Origin: Hahella ganghwensis DSM 17046 | GTDB taxonomy: Bacteria > Pseudomonadota > Gammaproteobacteria > Pseudomonadales > Oleiphilaceae | Assembly: GCF_000376785.1 (NCBI RefSeq) | Contig: NZ_AQXX01000129.1 | Location: 1-64,000 of the forward strand | Length of the DNA: 64,000 bases | Direction: 5' to 3' | Shown: one piece after another, positions 1 through 8,757 of the stretch | Layout of the letters: each line of letters starts with the position of its first letter | Numbering within the stretch: the first letter of the stretch is position 1 | Program-made: the position numbers and the translations under genes | The notes under the pieces: generated by a model | Told to the model about the DNA's origin: nothing | What the model saw: the letters and a program-made list of their open reading frames with translations, nothing else | Databases searched by the model: none

Positions 1-198
1 CTGCATGCAGTGGACACGAAGCATGGTGGATAACGGATACGGAGGGCGGCCGTTCTCGCCCTTGGGGTAATAGCGGGCGATCTTCTTTTCCATGCGTTTC
101 CATGGGATCAGCTTATCCATTCGCTCCAGAAAGATTTCCCGGCGGGTCTTACGCTTCTTATTCTGGTATTCAGCTTCGGAGAAAGTCATCTGATCCAT
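1..198 (-). CDS. IS5-family transposase, N-terminal part (cut by window edge)
   Basis: Reading leftwards from an ATG at 198, 66 codons stay open to the window edge. The peptide starts MDQMTFSEAEYQNKKRKTRR and continues with a Lys/Arg-rich stretch and RYYPKGENGRPPYPLSTMLR. That opening is characteristic of IS5-group DDE transposases: a DUF772-type N-terminal domain comes first, and the catalytic domain lies beyond the edge. It would cut and paste the element. The gene is intact as far as seen, and whether the full copy is functional cannot be judged. It points away from the polysaccharide genes, so it is not part of their transcription unit. Confidence 0.85.
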   Translation of the reverse strand, partial: MDQMTFSEAEYQNKKRKTRREIFLERMDKLIPWKRMEKKIARYYPKGENGRPPYPLSTMLRVHCMQ

Positions 199-265
199 GG
201 ATAGTATTCCTGATGAGTGAAGTTGGCCGTATTATGACTGATTTGGGGAGTTATTCAGAGCCTCC
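1..265 (-). mobile_element. IS5-family insertion sequence, right portion, with likely end at 265
   Basis: The transposase start is followed, going right, by about 67 untranslated bases ending in a sequence that reads outward-in (minus strand) as GGAGGCTCTGAATAACTCCC. Directly beside it lies CTAG at 266-269, which fits the 4-bp CTAG/CTAA-type target duplication known for IS5-group elements. The other end and its matching inverted repeat are outside the window, so the exact boundary is inferred. Confidence 0.55.
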
Positions 266-269
266 CTAG

Positions 270-801
270 TACCCTGCTTATTTGAAAGCGGGGTCAAGTT
301 TAATGGGGCGGCGGGCGATTTATATTCTTGCTTCGTTTCTGGTTTGAGTAGCTCGAAAAGCGCCCAGTGTTTCTTATGGAGGGTGTATGATCTAATGGAA
401 TTGCCTATGTGTCCAGGTAAGAATTATTATCACCTGAACGATGAAGTGGGCAAACCCAATTATGTAGCCTAAGGCATCTAAATTGGATGTCGCCAGTATA
501 ATTCGGGATTGAGGAGCTAATCCCAAAGTGTTGAGAGTTGAAAGGGGCGGCTCGATCCCCGGGGGGGTGGTTGACCTGTCTGAAGTGGCAGCATTACTAT
601 ATGTCAATAATGACAAATCTCTGGTTAACAAGCTGCTCTCTTTAACTTATATTCATCAACGTCGCTTAATACCTAGAATTCTTATAACAAACTTGAAATG
701 CCAGAGATTGGCTTTCTGTATTATTTGAGGTACCACTTCGAGAGCGTTGTTTCTCTGAGTGGAGGCTTTAAATAGATTGATTTCCCGCTAAGGATTTTGG
801 A
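270..801. other. 532-bp stretch without a convincing gene, upstream of the polysaccharide locus
   Basis: Short open frames on both strands here (for example 528-728 plus and 392-631 minus) overlap each other, lack ribosome-binding sites and look like no protein family I know. There is a CCCC followed by seven G at 557-567. The stretch must hold the promoter of the gene starting at 802, but no clear -35/-10 pair stands out. I did not see the GGCGGTAG ops core of a JUMPStart/RfaH element. Confidence 0.5.
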
Positions 802-3252
802 ATGCAACAACGGCTTAATATAGGCTGGAAAGTTTCTACGTTAAATATCGAGTTGGCCAGTCTTCGTTATAGAGCTATGCTGCCAATTTTAGCGTTAGAG
901 AAGTATGCAATAAAAAGTAAGATATTGGCATGCAGATATCAAGGATGTCTTTCTAATATAGATGTCTTGGTGATAGTTAAGAGTTTTACCGAAGAAGATA
1001 TTCTATTAGCTCAGGAGGCTGAGAGTATAGGAATCCCGGTTATATTCGATCTCTGTGATAATATTTTTATTCAAGAATACGGTGAAGCTAAGACTAGCTC
1101 TCCGGCTAAAGTTTTTAACGCTATTTCTAGAGCCGCGTCGGCTATTGTGGTCACAACAGAGCCTCTTGCTCAAATCGTAAGGAATTCCCTGGAAAAAGAC
1201 ATACCTGTCCATGTGATCCCCGATGGTATAGAGACTGATGAATTGTTAAAACATGCGCGTAGACGCCTAAGGCTGGTGAAGATCAATTCTCTTTTAAACT
1301 GGGCGGTAGTAAGGCAGGCTGCAACATCTATTCATCGTCACTTGGTCAGATCTGTCCGTAGCAAGTTGGGCAGCCGTAAAAAACTTACTTTCAAGTTTTG
1401 GTTGAAGCTTGCTTATCAATATTACGATAAGAGCCGCTCCAGCGTAAGATCTTTGTTCCAATGGTCTTCCCCAACCCAGAGAGTCGCTTTGGCAGGGGAG
1501 AAAAGAGGGCTGTCGAGTGAACTTCCCACCGTAGATAGACTACCTCGCTTAGAGAAAAATCAAGTTGATCGCGGCAGCGAATCCGAAGATTGTTTTCGAA
1601 TACTCTGGTTTGGTAATCACGGGGCTGCTCATGCCAGCTTTGGTATGTTGGATATTCTTATTATCCGCGATGCACTTGAAAGAATAGCTAAGGATCTGCC
1701 GGTTAAATTACAAGTTATTAGTAACAATGTAAGCAAATACGAAGAGTTCATCCGCCCAATGGCTATTACCACTCAGTACATTGAGTGGTCTGCTACTAAT
1801 TTTCGGGATTATCTCGGTCGTGCAGATGTCGTAATCGTTCCTAACAGTCTTGATCCATTTAGCGTATGTAAATCTTCAAATCGAACAGTCCTTTCCCTGT
1901 GTCATGGGGTTCCTGTTGTTGCTACAAGGACTCCTGCACTAAGGGCTTTAGAAAGCTGCATCATCCTTGATGACTTTGAAGAGGGCATTCGTCGATATCT
2001 GACTGATAAATCGCTCGTTAAATCACATATTGAGGAAGGTAAGGCTTTAATCGCGTCATTGTATGGCCAGTCCGAAATTGGTTCCTCATGGAAACGGGTC
2101 TTCGAAGACGTCAGCAGTCGAATGGGTGAACTGAAAAAAAAGTCCAACCCTGAGCTGATTTTTTTGGTTAACCTGCCGCAAGATATTGATTTGGTAAAGC
2201 CCCTCATAGATGTTGCCATCCAGAAGCAACTAACATTTGCAGTATGGACAAGTTTAGGCGCAATTAAAAGCTGGCCGCAGATTGCGCAGTTTATACACTC
2301 GTCCGAGTTTGATTGGCGGGTTCTAAATGATTTCCCTGGGGATTTAAGCGATCAGGTCCTGCCTTCCTCTACGCATACTATGCTGGCAGTAACAGAAACT
2401 AGCCTGCGCCCCCATCAATTTAGTCATAATTTGGTGGAGCTCGCAAATAAAAAAGGATTGTATACTGCGACGTTGCAGCACGGTTTCGAAAATGTAGGGC
2501 TTAGTTATAGTGACGACATTCATGCAATTTCCCGGGTTTCGTTTGCCTCCAAAAAAATCTACACTTGGGGGGAGGTAGATACTCTGCATGATGAAGTGTC
2601 GTCGTGCACACGCCTTAAATGTTTTCCAGTGGGTTGCCCCAAACCTCTACATGTTGATAAATCTGTTCCCTTTGAGCGTCTTGTCGCAAATAAAATTGCG
2701 ATAGGTATTTTTGAAAACCTCCATTGGCATCGATATTCCGATGGCTACAGGGCGTTTTTTCTGGATGGTATTGACACTGTTGCCAAAGCCTTCCCCGATA
2801 TTTTGTTTGTAATAAAGCCTCATGCAGCAGGCAAATGGTTTACCGACCGTTACCTCGGGACTAAGCCTGAAAGCGATAATTTGATCGTACTCAATTCAAA
2901 AGATTCCCGATGGTGTAATCTTTCGGCACCCCAGATGTTGGAGAACCTCGCAGCAGTTATTACTAGCCCTTCCACTGTTGCATTGGATGCTTCACGTGTA
3001 GGGTTGCCCACGGCTGTAGTAGGGGAATGTCTAGAATTAAGCAACTATTCGCCACTTCCAATGATTAGGAAAGATAGTGATTGGCTGGAGTTTATTAATC
3101 GTGTAATGGATGCTCAAGGTCGCATGCAACTGGAGGAGTTGGCTAGAGCATTCGACAAGCGCGTACTCTTACCTTCTGGCAATGCCGCGGAGGATATAAT
3201 CAACGATATTGTTTCAAACAGACCGAAAGCTGGAGCCAAGCATGTCTCGTAG
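802..3252 (+). CDS. Large two-domain glycosyltransferase (GT4-like half plus CDP-glycerol-transferase-like half)
   Basis: 816 residues. The N-terminal half (about 1-440) looks like a GT4-type glycosyltransferase: it has IPVIFDLCDNIF near 75, an IPDGIETDELL segment, and the nucleotide-sugar-side pattern PNSLDPFSVCKSSNRTVLSL with HGVPVVATRTPAL. A basic, Ser/Arg-rich insert interrupts it at about 145-260. The C-terminal half (about 450-816) contains TLQHGFENVG, FVIKPHAAGKW and a TSPSTVALDASRVGLP segment, resembling the GT-B domains of CDP-glycerol glycerophosphotransferases and KpsS/KpsC-like capsule enzymes. It probably adds two residues, or a sugar and a polyol phosphate, to the exported glycan at the inner membrane. 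AAGGATTTTGG precedes the ATG. It overlaps the next gene by 11 bp. Donor and acceptor are unknown. Confidence 0.75.
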   Translation: MQQRLNIGWKVSTLNIELASLRYRAMLPILALEKYAIKSKILACRYQGCLSNIDVLVIVKSFTEEDILLAQEAESIGIPVIFDLCDNIFIQEYGEAKTSSPAKVFNAISRAASAIVVTTEPLAQIVRNSLEKDIPVHVIPDGIETDELLKHARRRLRLVKINSLLNWAVVRQAATSIHRHLVRSVRSKLGSRKKLTFKFWLKLAYQYYDKSRSSVRSLFQWSSPTQRVALAGEKRGLSSELPTVDRLPRLEKNQVDRGSESEDCFRILWFGNHGAAHASFGMLDILIIRDALERIAKDLPVKLQVISNNVSKYEEFIRPMAITTQYIEWSATNFRDYLGRADVVIVPNSLDPFSVCKSSNRTVLSLCHGVPVVATRTPALRALESCIILDDFEEGIRRYLTDKSLVKSHIEEGKALIASLYGQSEIGSSWKRVFEDVSSRMGELKKKSNPELIFLVNLPQDIDLVKPLIDVAIQKQLTFAVWTSLGAIKSWPQIAQFIHSSEFDWRVLNDFPGDLSDQVLPSSTHTMLAVTETSLRPHQFSHNLVELANKKGLYTATLQHGFENVGLSYSDDIHAISRVSFASKKIYTWGEVDTLHDEVSSCTRLKCFPVGCPKPLHVDKSVPFERLVANKIAIGIFENLHWHRYSDGYRAFFLDGIDTVAKAFPDILFVIKPHAAGKWFTDRYLGTKPESDNLIVLNSKDSRWCNLSAPQMLENLAAVITSPSTVALDASRVGLPTAVVGECLELSNYSPLPMIRKDSDWLEFINRVMDAQGRMQLEELARAFDKRVLLPSGNAAEDIINDIVSNRPKAGAKHVS

Positions 3253-4342
3253 AATAATGATAACTGGAGGAGCCGGCTTTATTGGCTCCCGTCTTGTCCA
3301 GGCGCTAATAAAAGAAAATGCGAAGTGCAGAATATGGATTTTGGACAGCCTTCTTCCTCAAGTCCATGGTCAGAACCCGGAGTTTGACTGGGTTTCCGAT
3401 CAGGTTGAATTTATTAGGGGAGATGTTTCGGATAAAGAGATCGTAAATCATGTCGTTGATCTTGCTAAACCTGAAGTTGTGTATCATTTGGCTGCCGAGA
3501 CCGGGACAGGTCAATCGTATGATGAGGTCGCACGATATTGCGAAGTAAACGTCCAGGGAACGGCTAATTTGATCGAAGCCGTACGTAAATACTCTGGGAA
3601 AATTACGACTAAAATTGTTCTTGCTGCTTCCAGAGCTGTATACGGAGAGGGAGGATATCGTGCGTCCGATGGGCGTGTTTATGTTGGTTTGCCGCGACAG
3701 CCTGAAACGATGCGCGCAGGAGATTTCTCTGTGCCTTTGCCTCTAGATGCTCCTCTACCCGCTAAAGCGGTTGCGAGCAGCGACCAGTTAGCTCCAGCAC
3801 CTGCTTCAATTTATGCCTCAACCAAGCTTATGCAAGAGTATTTGCTCAAGCAGGCTGGTGAAGGTGACGCGTGGAGTGCTGTGATCTTACGTTTTCAAAA
3901 TGTTTATGGGCCCGGTCAATCATTGCGTAATCCCTACACGGGCGTGCTGTCCATATTTGCCAGACAATTACTGGAAGGTAAGCGTTTGTCCATATACGAG
4001 GATGGGAAGATAATGCGTGATTTTGTTTATGTAGACGATGTCGTGAATGCTTTAGTTAAGTCCGGTATCTGTAATTTGATTCATGGCTCGACTATAGATA
4101 TTGGATCGGGTGAGGCTGTAACTATTTGTGATGTGGCCAATCTGCTCATTAGGAATCTTGGAGAAACGGACGAAGGTTATGCGATAACTGGAGAATTTAG
4201 GGTTGGAGATATTCGGCACGCTTGTGCAGATATATCTTCTGCCCAGAAATTTCTTGATTGGAGTCCTAGTGTGGGAATTGAAAGAGGTATCACAGAGCTT
4301 TCAGAGTGGGCGCGTCAGCAGTTCGAAATAGGCCAATTATAA
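3242..4342 (+). CDS. NAD-dependent epimerase/dehydratase (SDR family)
   Basis: 366 residues from ATG 3242; the open frame extends upstream, but ITGGAGFIGSR, the Rossmann GxxGxxG, must sit at the N terminus, so this start is right. The catalytic signature ASIYASTKLMQEY (YxxxK) is present, and the ASRAVYGEGGY segment recalls dTDP-L-rhamnose 4-epimerases and UDP-glucose 4-epimerases. It would make a nucleotide-sugar precursor for the polysaccharide in the cytoplasm. The start lies inside the end of the previous glycosyltransferase gene, suggesting coupled translation. The exact substrate is not decidable from sequence; a 4-epimerase is my best guess. Confidence 0.85.
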   Translation: MSRRIMITGGAGFIGSRLVQALIKENAKCRIWILDSLLPQVHGQNPEFDWVSDQVEFIRGDVSDKEIVNHVVDLAKPEVVYHLAAETGTGQSYDEVARYCEVNVQGTANLIEAVRKYSGKITTKIVLAASRAVYGEGGYRASDGRVYVGLPRQPETMRAGDFSVPLPLDAPLPAKAVASSDQLAPAPASIYASTKLMQEYLLKQAGEGDAWSAVILRFQNVYGPGQSLRNPYTGVLSIFARQLLEGKRLSIYEDGKIMRDFVYVDDVVNALVKSGICNLIHGSTIDIGSGEAVTICDVANLLIRNLGETDEGYAITGEFRVGDIRHACADISSAQKFLDWSPSVGIERGITELSEWARQQFEIGQL

Positions 4343-4356
4343 CAGAAGAGGGATTT

Positions 4357-5292
4357 ATGTCCGTTAACGAAACAATCAGAGTTTATGTTGGAGTAGACCG
4401 ATCTCAACTGTTAGCAGTCCCAGTATTGGAGTACTCAATCAAGAGGCATACGGCGGCGAAGGTGGAAGTTATTCCTATGCTGGATCTACCAGTGCCCGAG
4501 CCATTGGACCCCAGGAATGGTCAGCGCACCGGCTTTTCATTCAGTCGTTTTTGCATTCCAAAGCTGGCAGGTTATCAGGGTAAAGCGATATACATGGATG
4601 CCGACATGCTTGTGTTCAAGGATATCAGGGAGCTTTGGGATATTCCTTTTGACAATACAAAGGTTGTAATTCAAAAAGAAGTGAAATATCAGGAGCAGAC
4701 AACTCAGAAAGTCGGAGCTCCCCAGCGCCGGAAAAAGCAGTGCGCTGTGATGTTATTGGATTGTGGACGTCTAGATTGGGATATCGAAACGATCATCGCA
4801 GGTATGGATGCAGGGAGCTATGATTATGATGAGTTGATGTCCGATTTGTGTATCCTTCCTGAGTCTGAAGTTAAGTTTGGTGTGCCGTTTGAGTGGAATA
4901 GCTTGGAGCACTGGGAGCCTGAAACCTGTTTATTGCATTATACTGACGTTTATACGCAACCGTGGACAGCAGTAGGTAATAAATTTGGATATTTGTGGTT
5001 CAATGAAGTGCGTCGAATGCTCAATGATGGAAGTTTAAAAGAAGCTGAAATACGAAAGGAAATTGAATTAGGATATTTCCGCCCCTCATTGCTTCGCGAT
5101 ATTAAATACAGACATATGATTCCGTCTTTTCTGCTAGGACTTTGGGATAAGAAGAATGCATCTATGGACAGATTGGCGGGTTACAAGCCGCATAAGGATG
5201 TGTATGAAGCCAAGCGTCGTCGCAAGAAAGCAATAGAAGAGTATGAAAAAAAAATGAGGGCCAGTGTTGAGGGTGCAGAGGTGTCCGGCTGA
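4357..5292 (+). CDS. GT8-like glycosyltransferase, copy 1
   Basis: 311 residues starting at ATG 4357 behind AGAAGAGGGA. The GT-A DxD metal motif is in IYMDADMLVFKDI, with DAD at 81-83, and FSFSRFCIPKL precedes it. Downstream, EWNSLEHWEP and LLHYTDVYTQPWT complete a pattern seen in GT8-type transferases of lipopolysaccharide and capsule loci. The C terminus is strongly basic. It is a paralogue of the gene at 15686-16552: the DAD falls at the same residue numbers and long blocks match. A run of nine A at 5246-5254 lies near the end. It transfers a sugar from a nucleotide donor; donor unknown. Confidence 0.8.
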   Translation: MSVNETIRVYVGVDRSQLLAVPVLEYSIKRHTAAKVEVIPMLDLPVPEPLDPRNGQRTGFSFSRFCIPKLAGYQGKAIYMDADMLVFKDIRELWDIPFDNTKVVIQKEVKYQEQTTQKVGAPQRRKKQCAVMLLDCGRLDWDIETIIAGMDAGSYDYDELMSDLCILPESEVKFGVPFEWNSLEHWEPETCLLHYTDVYTQPWTAVGNKFGYLWFNEVRRMLNDGSLKEAEIRKEIELGYFRPSLLRDIKYRHMIPSFLLGLWDKKNASMDRLAGYKPHKDVYEAKRRRKKAIEEYEKKMRASVEGAEVSG

Positions 5293-5294
5293 GT

Positions 5295-6437
5295 ATGAGG
5301 GCGATAATAAATAAGTTGATCAAGAGGCCGGTTGCGACGATTGAGTCAAGTCAGGGGGAGTTTGAGGTATACCTGGGAGGGGCGATACATGGCTTGAATA
5401 TCCTGATTTTCTCTGAACATATTAATGCAACCTATTATATAAGCTTTGATATTCCTTTACGCCGGCTGCATGAGCAGGGGAGGGCTAACCTGGCTGTCGT
5501 GTCTCAAGCCTATGTTAAATCTAAAGGCGCTGGGTCCTGGGAATCTTGGCTGGAAACTTTTAAGCCTGATGTTGTTGTCATGACACGATATGGCAAGCCC
5601 TATGGGGCAGAAATAATGGCTTATTTTCAGGGTAATAATATCCCCGTTATCTATCATATCGATGATGATCTTCTTGAGATACCTGACTCGCTCGGTAAAG
5701 AGATAAAACAGCGACAAGGGGCTGAGGATGTTGTGCGAGTCCGCGAGAAGATGCTAAGTTCTTGTGACTTGATCTATGCGTCAACATCTCGCTTGGGTGA
5801 TACCTTGCAAAAACGCTTTCCTGACCAGAAGGTATTTTGGGGGATGTATGCGCCTTATTTAGGGGACCAGCTTAAGTCCACTAAGCCCTTCTTGGCGAGA
5901 AACCAAAAGACCTTTGGCTATATGGGCTCTAAAGGGCACAAGCAGGATCTTGAATTGGCGGTTCCCGATATAGAGCGCGTGTTGGAAGAGCGCCCAGATG
6001 TCAGATTTGAAGTGTTCGGCACGATTGGAATACCATCCTCTTTGATTCGATTTGGAGAGAGGGTTAAAAGCCTCTCTGTGCAAAAATCCTATCCGGAGTT
6101 CCTGACCACTCTTGCGTCACTTAATTGGGATATTGGTTTGGCTCCTCTAGTCGATGCTCCATTTAACAACTGTAAGGCCCCGACTAAATACATAGAATAT
6201 AGCGCTGCTGGGATCCCAGTAGTTGCCAGCAATGTGAGCGTATACAGCAATGTTATCCCTTCTGGTGGTGGCGTTTTGACTGACAAAGATTGGTATACCC
6301 CTATCGTCGCCTTGCTTGATGATTCTACTGCTCAGGAGGGTACTATTGAGACCGCAAGGAATTACTGTGCTGAAGCATTTTCTATTGAAAGGTTATCTAA
6401 CCAATTAGTTGAGGTTTTTAATTTAGTGAGAAACTAG
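5295..6437 (+). CDS. GT4-like glycosyltransferase
   Basis: 380 residues, starting 3 bases after the previous stop. The N-terminal half has DVVVMTRYGKPYGAEIMAYF and IPVIYHIDDDLLEIPDSLG; the C-terminal half has GYMGSKGHKQDLE and APLVDAPFNNCKAPTKYIEYSAAGIPVVAS, where the Glu region is the usual nucleotide-sugar-binding site of GT4 (GT-B fold) enzymes. It resembles the N-terminal half of the 816-residue protein at 802. No membrane segments are obvious, so it is probably a peripheral inner-membrane enzyme acting on the lipid-linked glycan. No clear Shine-Dalgarno is visible, so translational coupling is likely. Confidence 0.8.
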   Translation: MRAIINKLIKRPVATIESSQGEFEVYLGGAIHGLNILIFSEHINATYYISFDIPLRRLHEQGRANLAVVSQAYVKSKGAGSWESWLETFKPDVVVMTRYGKPYGAEIMAYFQGNNIPVIYHIDDDLLEIPDSLGKEIKQRQGAEDVVRVREKMLSSCDLIYASTSRLGDTLQKRFPDQKVFWGMYAPYLGDQLKSTKPFLARNQKTFGYMGSKGHKQDLELAVPDIERVLEERPDVRFEVFGTIGIPSSLIRFGERVKSLSVQKSYPEFLTTLASLNWDIGLAPLVDAPFNNCKAPTKYIEYSAAGIPVVASNVSVYSNVIPSGGGVLTDKDWYTPIVALLDDSTAQEGTIETARNYCAEAFSIERLSNQLVEVFNLVRN

Positions 6438-6500
6438 AACGGTACTCCGCACGCTGAAAGGTAGTCGTATTCATACAATCATAAAAGGCGAATAAGAGAC

Positions 6501-7328
6501 ATGACACGGGAAGAAATAGAAAGTCGGTTAAAGGAACTATCTCCAGAAACTCCATGGGCTCACTTATACGAGTTTGTGCCAGGCTTGTTTAGTGTCACTC
6601 CCGAAAGTGAGCAATTCTACAAGAAGGCTACTGGACTTAATCGAATCGGAGAAGCATTGCTACAGATTGCTGAAACTCAGGTTTACGGACACTCACTTGA
6701 AGGAAAGAGGGTGTTGGATTTGGCCTGCGGAGAGGGTCGCCATTCTGTTATGTTTGCCGAGCGAGGAGCTCAGGTGATGGGAGTTGAGGGGCGCAAGCTT
6801 TACGTAGATCGGGCGAAGTTTGCTGCTGGAGCTGTAGGGCAGCCTCAAATTGAATTTATCCAAGGCGACGTACGAAAACTGGATCCCGAATTAGGGGTGT
6901 TTGATGTAGTAATATTTTCCGGCATCCTTCACCATCTGGGTATTGATGATTTCGATGCTATGGTTCGAGAGCTTGGACGTTTGACGACTGATATGTTGCT
7001 TATATACACCCATGTCAGTTCAGACCTGTCCATAAAGCGGCACAACCTGAAAGGGCCGGTGAAAACTGAGGCTGGTCGGGAAGGTTATTTGTTCCGGGAG
7101 CATAAAGACAACGCTACGGACCATCAAAAAGAATCCCAAGTTAGAGCGTCGTTAGATAATACTTTCTCGTTTTGGGCAAAGGAAGAAGTATTGATTAACT
7201 CGCTTCGTTCGGCAGGGTTTCCTGTTATCCTCAAAGTAATGTCGCCTCACGTTCTTGGGTGGGAGAATGCTTCTTATCGACCAATACTTGTCGCAAAAAA
7301 AGCAAAAATAGAAGTGCATCAGAGATAA
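6501..7328 (+). CDS. Class I SAM-dependent methyltransferase
   Basis: 275 residues. Motif I is VLDLACGEGRHSVMF at about 71-85 with the acidic residue following in GVEGRKLYVDRAK; IQGDVRKLDPELGVFDVV then provides motifs II/III and SGILHHLG a motif-IV-like turn. This is the Methyltransf_11/25-type Rossmann fold. In this locus it most likely O- or N-methylates a sugar residue or caps the chain end. The C-terminal part (EREHKDN-like region to about 275) is not a pattern I can assign. It starts behind AAGGCGAATAAGAG and sits 63 bp after the GT4 gene. Confidence 0.8.
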   Translation: MTREEIESRLKELSPETPWAHLYEFVPGLFSVTPESEQFYKKATGLNRIGEALLQIAETQVYGHSLEGKRVLDLACGEGRHSVMFAERGAQVMGVEGRKLYVDRAKFAAGAVGQPQIEFIQGDVRKLDPELGVFDVVIFSGILHHLGIDDFDAMVRELGRLTTDMLLIYTHVSSDLSIKRHNLKGPVKTEAGREGYLFREHKDNATDHQKESQVRASLDNTFSFWAKEEVLINSLRSAGFPVILKVMSPHVLGWENASYRPILVAKKAKIEVHQR

Positions 7329-7342
7329 TGTAGCCAGATTAT

Positions 7343-8755
7343 ATGCTTTTCAATTCGTTTGTATTCGCAGGTATTTTTTTACCCCTGTGCCTTTTTCTGT
7401 TTTGGGTAAGTCCATCGGACCGTATTAAGAGATCTGTACTTTTAGTTGGTAGCCTAATCTTTTATGGTTACTGGTTTCCTCCATATCTTGTCTTATTGGT
7501 AGGACTGGTTTTCGTCTCATGGAGTTGTGCATTGTTTGCTGAAAGAACCGCTTCTACCTGGCCGGTTTGGGTGGCTGCGGTCTTACTTCTTGGAACGCTA
7601 GGTTTCTTTAAATATGCAGGGTTCTTGGGACAGATTCTGGATGATTTAAATATATGTGAAAATCTAGGCTCTGGAATTGCCAAGTTTGCATTGCCTTTAG
7701 GAATAAGTTTTATTGTATTTCAGGCCCTTGGATACGTTATCGATGTTCATCGAAGGGAGTTTTCGGCAGAAAGAAAGTTTTCTGTTGCGTTGTTATTTAA
7801 AGCTTTTTTCCCTCAGTTAATTGCAGGACCTATTTGTCGTGCCCATGAATTAATTCCTCAGATTAAGTCTTCTTTCCAGTTTTCGTTGCCAAAGCTATGT
7901 TCAGGGATGGCAATATTTGCTGTAGGCTTATTTTTGAAGCTTGTCTTTGCGGATGGGCTGGCACCTTTGGTCGACAGCATATTCTTATCTCCTTTCACCG
8001 TCACTCGTATTGAAGCATGGGCGGCGGCTGGTGGTTTTGGTGCCCAGATCTATGCTGATTTTTGGGGGTATTCCACTATGGCAGTAGGACTTGCCCGAAT
8101 GTTTGGTATAGATATTCCTGTGAACTTCAAACTGCCTTATTTTGCCACATCAATACGAGAGTTCTGGCGGAGATGGCATATTACGCTTTCTCAATGGTTA
8201 AGAGACTACTTGTATAAGAGCCTGGGTGGTTCTCGTCATGGACAATTGAGAACTATATTGGCCTTGTTTGCCACTATGCTGTTAGGAGGGCTTTGGCACG
8301 GAGCCAACTACACTTTCATAGTTTGGGGGGCGATTCATGGTGCTGTGCTAGCTGTGGAGCATTTGCTCGGAGTTAATCCAAATGCTGGTGGACAAATTTC
8401 GGGGACAAGATTGTTCTTGTATCGTTTGTCGCGCTTTATGGGGTGGGGCTATACCTTCATTGTTGTGATGATCGCCTGGGTATTCTTCCGTGCGACAGAC
8501 GTGTCTCAGGCGTTAAATATTGTGTCTGCAATGTTCATAGGAGGTGACGGAGGTTTATCAGCAACGCTTAAGCAAATTGCGATGATGTCATTGGCATTAT
8601 TTATAGTTCAGGTCCCAGTGGAGCGATTGTTAGGTGCGTTGAGGGAAGAGAGGCTCGCTCCAGACTTTGCAGTAGGTGGTTCACTGGCGCTTATTCTTGC
8701 GGCAGTAGTTTTAGGTGCACCGGAAGCTATGCAGTTTATTTATTTTGAGTTTTAG
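7343..8755 (+). CDS. MBOAT-family membrane O-acyltransferase (AlgI/DltB-like)
   Basis: 470 residues, many hydrophobic segments. The MBOAT hallmarks are clear: FWRRWHITLSQWLRDYLY at about 274-291 and LLGGLWHGANYTF, where the invariant His falls near 319. AlgI-type proteins receive an acyl (usually acetyl) group on the cytoplasmic side and pass it across the inner membrane for attachment to a polysaccharide. Its stop is followed two bases later by the start of an SGNH-type partner, the normal arrangement for the second half of this machine. It is intact and of normal family length. Confidence 0.9.
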   Translation: MLFNSFVFAGIFLPLCLFLFWVSPSDRIKRSVLLVGSLIFYGYWFPPYLVLLVGLVFVSWSCALFAERTASTWPVWVAAVLLLGTLGFFKYAGFLGQILDDLNICENLGSGIAKFALPLGISFIVFQALGYVIDVHRREFSAERKFSVALLFKAFFPQLIAGPICRAHELIPQIKSSFQFSLPKLCSGMAIFAVGLFLKLVFADGLAPLVDSIFLSPFTVTRIEAWAAAGGFGAQIYADFWGYSTMAVGLARMFGIDIPVNFKLPYFATSIREFWRRWHITLSQWLRDYLYKSLGGSRHGQLRTILALFATMLLGGLWHGANYTFIVWGAIHGAVLAVEHLLGVNPNAGGQISGTRLFLYRLSRFMGWGYTFIVVMIAWVFFRATDVSQALNIVSAMFIGGDGGLSATLKQIAMMSLALFIVQVPVERLLGALREERLAPDFAVGGSLALILAAVVLGAPEAMQFIYFEF

Positions 8756-8757
8756 TT

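Noticed and set aside
557-567. CCCC followed by seven G as a variable tract
   Set aside because: Runs of seven G also occur in ordinary genes here (for example near 26743 and 62139), so seven is not remarkable.
528-728. 66-codon open frame upstream of the polysaccharide locus
   Set aside because: No Shine-Dalgarno, no family resemblance and an opposing open frame at 392-631; treated as chance.
270-801. Search for a JUMPStart/ops element (GGCGGTAG) before the polysaccharide locus
   Set aside because: The octamer occurs only inside coding sequence (near 1303 and 14850), not upstream, so no RfaH control is claimed.
5246-5254. Run of nine A near the end of the first GT8-like gene as a slippage switch
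   Set aside because: It lies about 12 codons from the C terminus in a Lys-rich tail; a shift there would barely affect the enzyme.
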